Source: Endomychus coccineus (Eukaryota > Arthropoda > Insecta > Coleoptera > Endomychidae). Taken from it: 64,000 nt of DNA. A program made the position numbers and the translations under genes. The notes beneath the pieces were generated by a model that saw only the letters and a list, made by a program, of their open reading frames with translations, was not told where the DNA came from and ran no database searches. The stretch is taken from contig OY294068.1 in the NCBI GenBank assembly GCA_958510875.1, positions 194,952,315 through 195,016,314 on the forward strand. Direction: 5' to 3'. The number at the start of each line of letters is the position of its first letter. The first letter of the stretch is position 1. Positions 60,801-64,000 of the stretch are shown piece after piece.

Positions 60801-62087
60801 TGCAGCCGATGCAGCTTGCCTTCGATTATTATAAAACTTGAATGTAGAATTATCGTTTTTTGTCGTGATATACAATTTTTCAATATTAGTCATCCGAGAG
60901 AGCGCAACATAAACGAGTTCCTGTTATCTTTCGTTACGGAATTTCTTGATTCGGTCGCCGCGCTCAAAGCCCGCGATAAAAGCTATATATAAACAGGTAC
61001 TCTCAGGTTTCTGCTACGCGCGTCTAACGTATAAACTCCAACTGACGCGTAGCAAGCTCCTCGAGGCATATGTCAAAATGATTACTTTCCTAGCTAATTA
61101 CAAAGGACGTCTGGCATTCATGCAATTGTGTTTTTATACAATTCGAACCTTCTTATTTCGATAGGCCACGTGAAAATCCCGGAGTCTAAAGCGCTAGAGT
61201 GTTATAACATTCGTATAAAATAGCGAAATTTCTCACTTTTAGAAACTTCAAATTAATTAATTAATTTGACACATGTTAGGTGTTTAGGTCTTAGGTTATC
61301 TTTCGTTACGGAATTTCTTGATTCGGTCGCGGCGCTCAAAGCCCGCGATAAAAGCTATATGCAATAGCTTAAAAAAAATCTGGAATTCTAGGAGTTGCAG
61401 ATAATCGATTTTTTTGCGAAAGATATACATGAAAATCGAATTTGCAGTACACTAATTTTTTACACTTTGGTCATAGGATAAACCCATTTTTTTTATTTCG
61501 ATATCTTCAGCAGGTGGCGCTCAAAGCTGAATTTCAGGTATTTTCAGAGACTTCTGGGCCTAGAATCGTGTGCTCGGTCCCAATCTCGTCAAGAGAGTTC
61601 AAACTACAAACATTCTCGGCACCATAAGCTCAAACAACGTCCTATCTGATAGATGTATATGGCATCGCAGTTTAATGCTCTTTTATTGAGTTATATCCGT
61701 TTACTCGTGTTTTCAACTGAAGTTTATTCAATTCATCGCCTAACAATCACATTTTGAATTATTTCAGATGTGGGAGACATCACGGGCGACTGTAAATATA
61801 TGTCTAAGGATGAAGCAATTGCGGGAAAACAGGGCATCGCCGTATACAGCTTAGGTACCATCGAAACCACTCCTGAGGAACTAAACCAAAAATGCAGCGA
61901 GATAACTTACAATGGTCAGTTTTATAACGTTTTTTCCCGAAACTGTCAACATTGGGTGAAACAGCTTCTGGCCAAATATGGTAAAAGTACCACGTGGTTT
62001 AAGGTGCCACATAGTTTGAGGACTTTTTTAAGGATTACAACGAATCCAAATTCAAAGGAAGTCGTTTTTAAGAAGGATGAGTTATAA
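57829..62087 (+). CDS. Secreted/ER LRAT-like (permuted papain fold) protein, three exons
   Basis: Exons 57829-57868, 59035-59292 and 61768-62087 join in frame (both introns phase 1; donors GCAG|GTGAGT and TCAG|GTGAGA, acceptors CCGTTAG and ATTTCAG) to give 205 residues. Residues 1-22 form a signal peptide (MTRIRFFYFLVIA core, then GPCFTYG). A Lys-rich stretch follows, then GKHWALTV with His72 and NVFSRNCQHW with Cys159, the His-then-Cys order of LRAT and related NlpC/P60 acyltransferase or hydrolase folds. The protein ends KKDEL, an ER-retrieval signal, so it probably works in the ER lumen. The likely chemistry is thioester acyl transfer or lipid or amide hydrolysis; the substrate is unknown. 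It could equally be a PPPDE-type or divergent relative. The start is the ATG that opens the signal peptide; no TATA box is obvious. Introns 1 and 2 are 1.17 and 2.48 kb, the second full of transposon debris. No frame damage is seen. Confidence 0.72.
57869..59034 (+). other. Intron 1 of the LRAT-like gene
   Basis: GT-AG intron. No known repeat was recognised in it; the frame at 58703-58485 on the minus strand has no domain. Confidence 0.65.
59560..59740 (+). pseudogene. LINE family A 3' end in intron 2
   Basis: Reading in pieces gives KLEGCRTSSYQT, then LQTFKKNTNAYLPSLHSLLA with AHTMFFDH, and the tail GAAGTCAAAGTATAGAAAAA. It matches 33505-33895 and is 5'-truncated, in the same orientation as the gene. 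Confidence 0.7.
60018..60923 (-). pseudogene. Helentron-type Helitron: helicase end fused to AP endonuclease
   Basis: Minus-strand codons just before the 60893 ATG read QELVYVALSR, motif VI of PIF1-family helicases, continuing MTNIEKLYI. The rest of the 291-residue frame is an exonuclease-endonuclease-phosphatase domain: SLN at residues 71-73, LLTET 91-95, GGVAIY 122-127, the catalytic GDFN 222-225, and TTIDAVFSR 261-269. A helicase followed by such an endonuclease is the layout of Helentrons (Helitron2). The Rep and most of the helicase are gone: a stop (TAA) precedes QEL. The C-terminal His expected after VSYF is not visible (RYSVTINL instead). It lies antisense in intron 2 of the LRAT-like gene. 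Confidence 0.82.
60923..60988 (+). repeat. 66-bp direct repeat, copy 1
   Basis: GTTATCTTTCGTTACGGAAT...GCGATAAAAGCTATAT. One mismatch against copy 2. Its left end coincides with the break in the Helentron helicase. Confidence 0.85.
61295..61360 (+). repeat. 66-bp direct repeat, copy 2
   Basis: Identical to 60923-60988 except for one base (GTCGCG for GTCGCC). The 306 bp between the copies encode nothing recognised. Confidence 0.85.
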
Positions 62088-62243
62088 AGTGATTATTTGT
62101 TATTTCTCATTTCGTAAACGTGTAAATGGTGATTTGATTCAGAATTTAGCTTCAGTGCAGGCACTGCTAATATTCAAATATGAACTAACTAACTATTAGG
62201 ATCCGTGAATTGTTCCAAAATATGGTAGCGATATGTTTGTGCG

Positions 62244-62249
62244 AATAAA
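62244..62249 (+). promoter_or_regulatory. Polyadenylation signal AATAAA
   Basis: AATAAA lies 157 bases after the stop of the LRAT-like gene, a fitting distance, and precedes the next repeat at 62327. Confidence 0.55.
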
Positions 62250-62326
62250 AAACACTAAATATAACTCAGAAGTCATTTAATTTACCATAGAATATAGAAA
62301 GGGACATACAACCAAATTTCCCTTCT

Positions 62327-62517
62327 ATACAGGGTATTCCACGAGAGCCGTTCGTTAGAAGTTTTCGTGGTTAGAAAAAAATTAGAATTCAAAAATTTTG
62401 GGTTCCAGGGTAATCTAAGATTTTATTTCTTTTCCAAATATTTTCAAGATCATACTACTTCCGGTTACACCGGAAGTCGCCATTAACTTCCTTATTTTAA
62501 ATGAAACACCCGGTATA
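62327..62517. repeat. Short MITE with TACAGGGT/ACCCGGTA ends
   Basis: TATACAGGGTATTCCACGAG at 62325 and AAATGAAACACCCGGTATA ending at about 62518 are imperfect inverted ends of mariner style. It directly abuts the inverted-repeat element and may be its outer part. Confidence 0.5.
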
Positions 62518-62520
62518 TTA

Positions 62521-64000
62521 TTTCATTTTTAGATTCCTGAGAAAATTTCATAGTGGATTCCATCAGGTTTCTCTATACCTATTTTCAATTTTTTCTTAGA
62601 TATCTTGATTTTGTTGAAAATTTTGACAGATGTAGCGCTGTTTTGAGCATTGCGCCCTTTAACCAATTCCGATTGGTGGAAAGCGCTTCTGGGGTAGACG
62701 GAAGCACAGGAATGATTCTTCCGAATGCCATATTGACAACTGATTTATCGCATACAGAGTATCCAAAATTTAATGACCAATTACATCATTTTAAAAGTTG
62801 AAAAAGTTCGTTTTTTCAAATGAGACACCCTGTATTTTATTAGATAGTCGGATGCAGAATTTGATTCTGCATCGATTTGTTATAGCATTCCCTACACCTA
62901 TTTCCAGTGGTTTTCTCGTTAATCCATATTTTTTATTATAATGTGGTTTTTTGGCAGAAACCGAAACATCGCTTGCCTTTCGAAGCCAAAGAAACATCAA
63001 TGAAACGGTAAAAAATTCACTTTAATTAGAACATGACATTAGTAGATAACATTTAGAACGAAATATGGAATAAAAACAAAAAATTGGAACACTATGACAT
63101 AAAATAATATGAGAATGTAAAATTACAATAATTGTTCTATATGACCTCCATTTTGATTCAAACACTGAATAACTCTGTCATATACTCCTCCCGAAACAGA
63201 CCTCCGAAGTTCGTCTGGACTTATATTAGTAGGCGCATGGTGAACACGGTTCAACAATTCCTCTCTAGTTTGTACCGGCCTAGAGTACACTAGTTGTTTT
63301 ATGCGACCCCAGAGGTAAAAATCCAAAAGGGTCAAATCGGGTGATCTGGGTGGCCAGTTCCAAGGTCCTCGCGGGCCAATCCACCGATCCTCGAACATCA
63401 GTGACAATTGCCGGTGTACAGCTATAGTGGAATGTGCTGGAGCACCATCAAGCTGGTATCAACTGTTTGCTCTATCACGTGGAGGTAGGGCATTTAGAAA
63501 ATCACTAACAAACCCTCTCAGTATCTCCAGATATCTTGCCGCATTTAAATTTTGATAGAACTTTTGGAGTTTGATCACCTTTTGATAAAAATATGGATTA
63601 ACAAGAAAACCACTGGAAATAGGTATAGAGAATGTTATAGCAAATCGATGCAGAATCAAATTCTGCATCCGACCATCCAATAAAATACAGGGTGTCCTAT
63701 TTGAAAAAACGAACTTTTTCAACTTTTAAAATGATGTAATTTGTCATTAAATTTTGAATACCCTGTATGCGATAAATCAGTTGTCAATATGGCATTCGAA
63801 AGAATCATTCCTGTGCTTCCGTCTACCCCAGAAGCGCTTTCCACCAATCGAAATTGGTTAAAGGGCGCAATGCTCAAAACAGCGCTACATCTGTCAAAAT
63901 TTTCAAAAAAATCAAGATATCTAAGAAAAAATTGAGAATAGGTATAGGAAAACCTGATGGAATCCACTATGAAATTTTCTCAGGAATCTAAAAATGAAAT
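62521..64000. mobile_element. Inverted-repeat element with a transposase, cut by window end
   Basis: 62521-62930 is repeated inverted at 63594-64000 with only scattered differences (TTTCATTTTTAGATTCCTGA opens the left arm and its complement closes the window). The right arm therefore probably continues beyond 64000. Within the arms the motif TACAGGGTGTC...TTTGAAAAAACGAAC marks a mariner-type end. Frames of 82 codons in each arm are symmetrical copies with no domain. The interior encodes a DDE transposase remnant. Confidence 0.8.
63123..63590 (-). pseudogene. Tc1/mariner-type DDE transposase remnant
   Basis: On the minus strand it reads YLEILRGFVSDFLNALPPRD, one stop (TGA), YQLDGAPAHSTIAVHRQL, then DRWIGPRGPWNWPPRSPDLT and LDFYLWGRIKQLVYSRPVQ, ending NQNGGHIEQLL. 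LDGAPAH and PRSPDLT carry the second and third catalytic Asp, both present. The N-terminal DNA-binding part and first Asp are missing between the arms. One internal stop is the main damage, so it is younger than the other transposase remnants here. Confidence 0.8.

Noticed and set aside
62553..62801. 82-codon frame, also found inverted at 63719-63967
   Set aside because: Both are the same terminal arm of an inverted-repeat element; the frame has no start context or domain.

Overview
The window looks like about 64 kb of AT-rich nuclear DNA from an insect. The grounds are spliced structure (GT-AG introns, an AATAAA signal), no prokaryotic gene packing, and a dense load of decayed elements typical of arthropod genomes: several non-LTR retrotransposon families, Penelope-like elements, Tc1/mariner-like, hAT, THAP-type and Helentron remnants, and long inverted-repeat elements. 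A beetle or hemipteran is plausible, but the sequence alone does not fix the order. No tRNA, rRNA or CRISPR array was seen.

Only one convincing host gene is present, on the + strand at 57.8-62.1 kb. Three exons join in frame into a 205-residue protein with a signal peptide, a His...Cys pair in the order of the LRAT/NlpC-P60-like permuted papain fold, and a C-terminal KDEL ER-retrieval signal. Its second intron holds a Helentron fragment (helicase motif VI joined to an AP-type endonuclease), a LINE tail and a 66-bp direct repeat. A few isolated exon-like pieces (29.6, 44.9 and 46.7 kb) have good splice sites but cannot be tied to a gene.

Layout. 1-12 kb: decayed LINE ends (one 5'-truncated copy with a clean target-site duplication), a repeat family whose copies carry a hammerhead-ribozyme-like core, a palindromic element, and a Tc1/mariner-type element with intact ends. 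12-15 kb: a nearly complete reverse transcriptase broken by one frameshift. 15-28 kb: Penelope-like, LINE and repeat fragments; a 1.27-kb palindrome splits a LINE reverse transcriptase, and one LINE sits inside another. 28-34 kb: mostly unassigned. 34.8-37.1 kb: a tandem array of long units with mixed short and long periods. 37.9-43.4 kb: a large inverted-repeat element with a nested LINE, then a scrambled LINE. 45.6-48.1 kb: a Penelope-like cluster interrupted by a 0.93-kb palindrome. 53.4-57.6 kb: a hAT-type MITE with an 8-bp duplication, a hAT transposase remnant, a mariner transposase tail, and a THAP domain split by a 1-kb palindrome. 62.3-64 kb: an inverted-repeat element around a decayed DDE transposase, running off the window.

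The elements do not form a pathway; they record successive insertion into one another. Most open frames in the window belong to these elements or arise by chance in inverted repeats.
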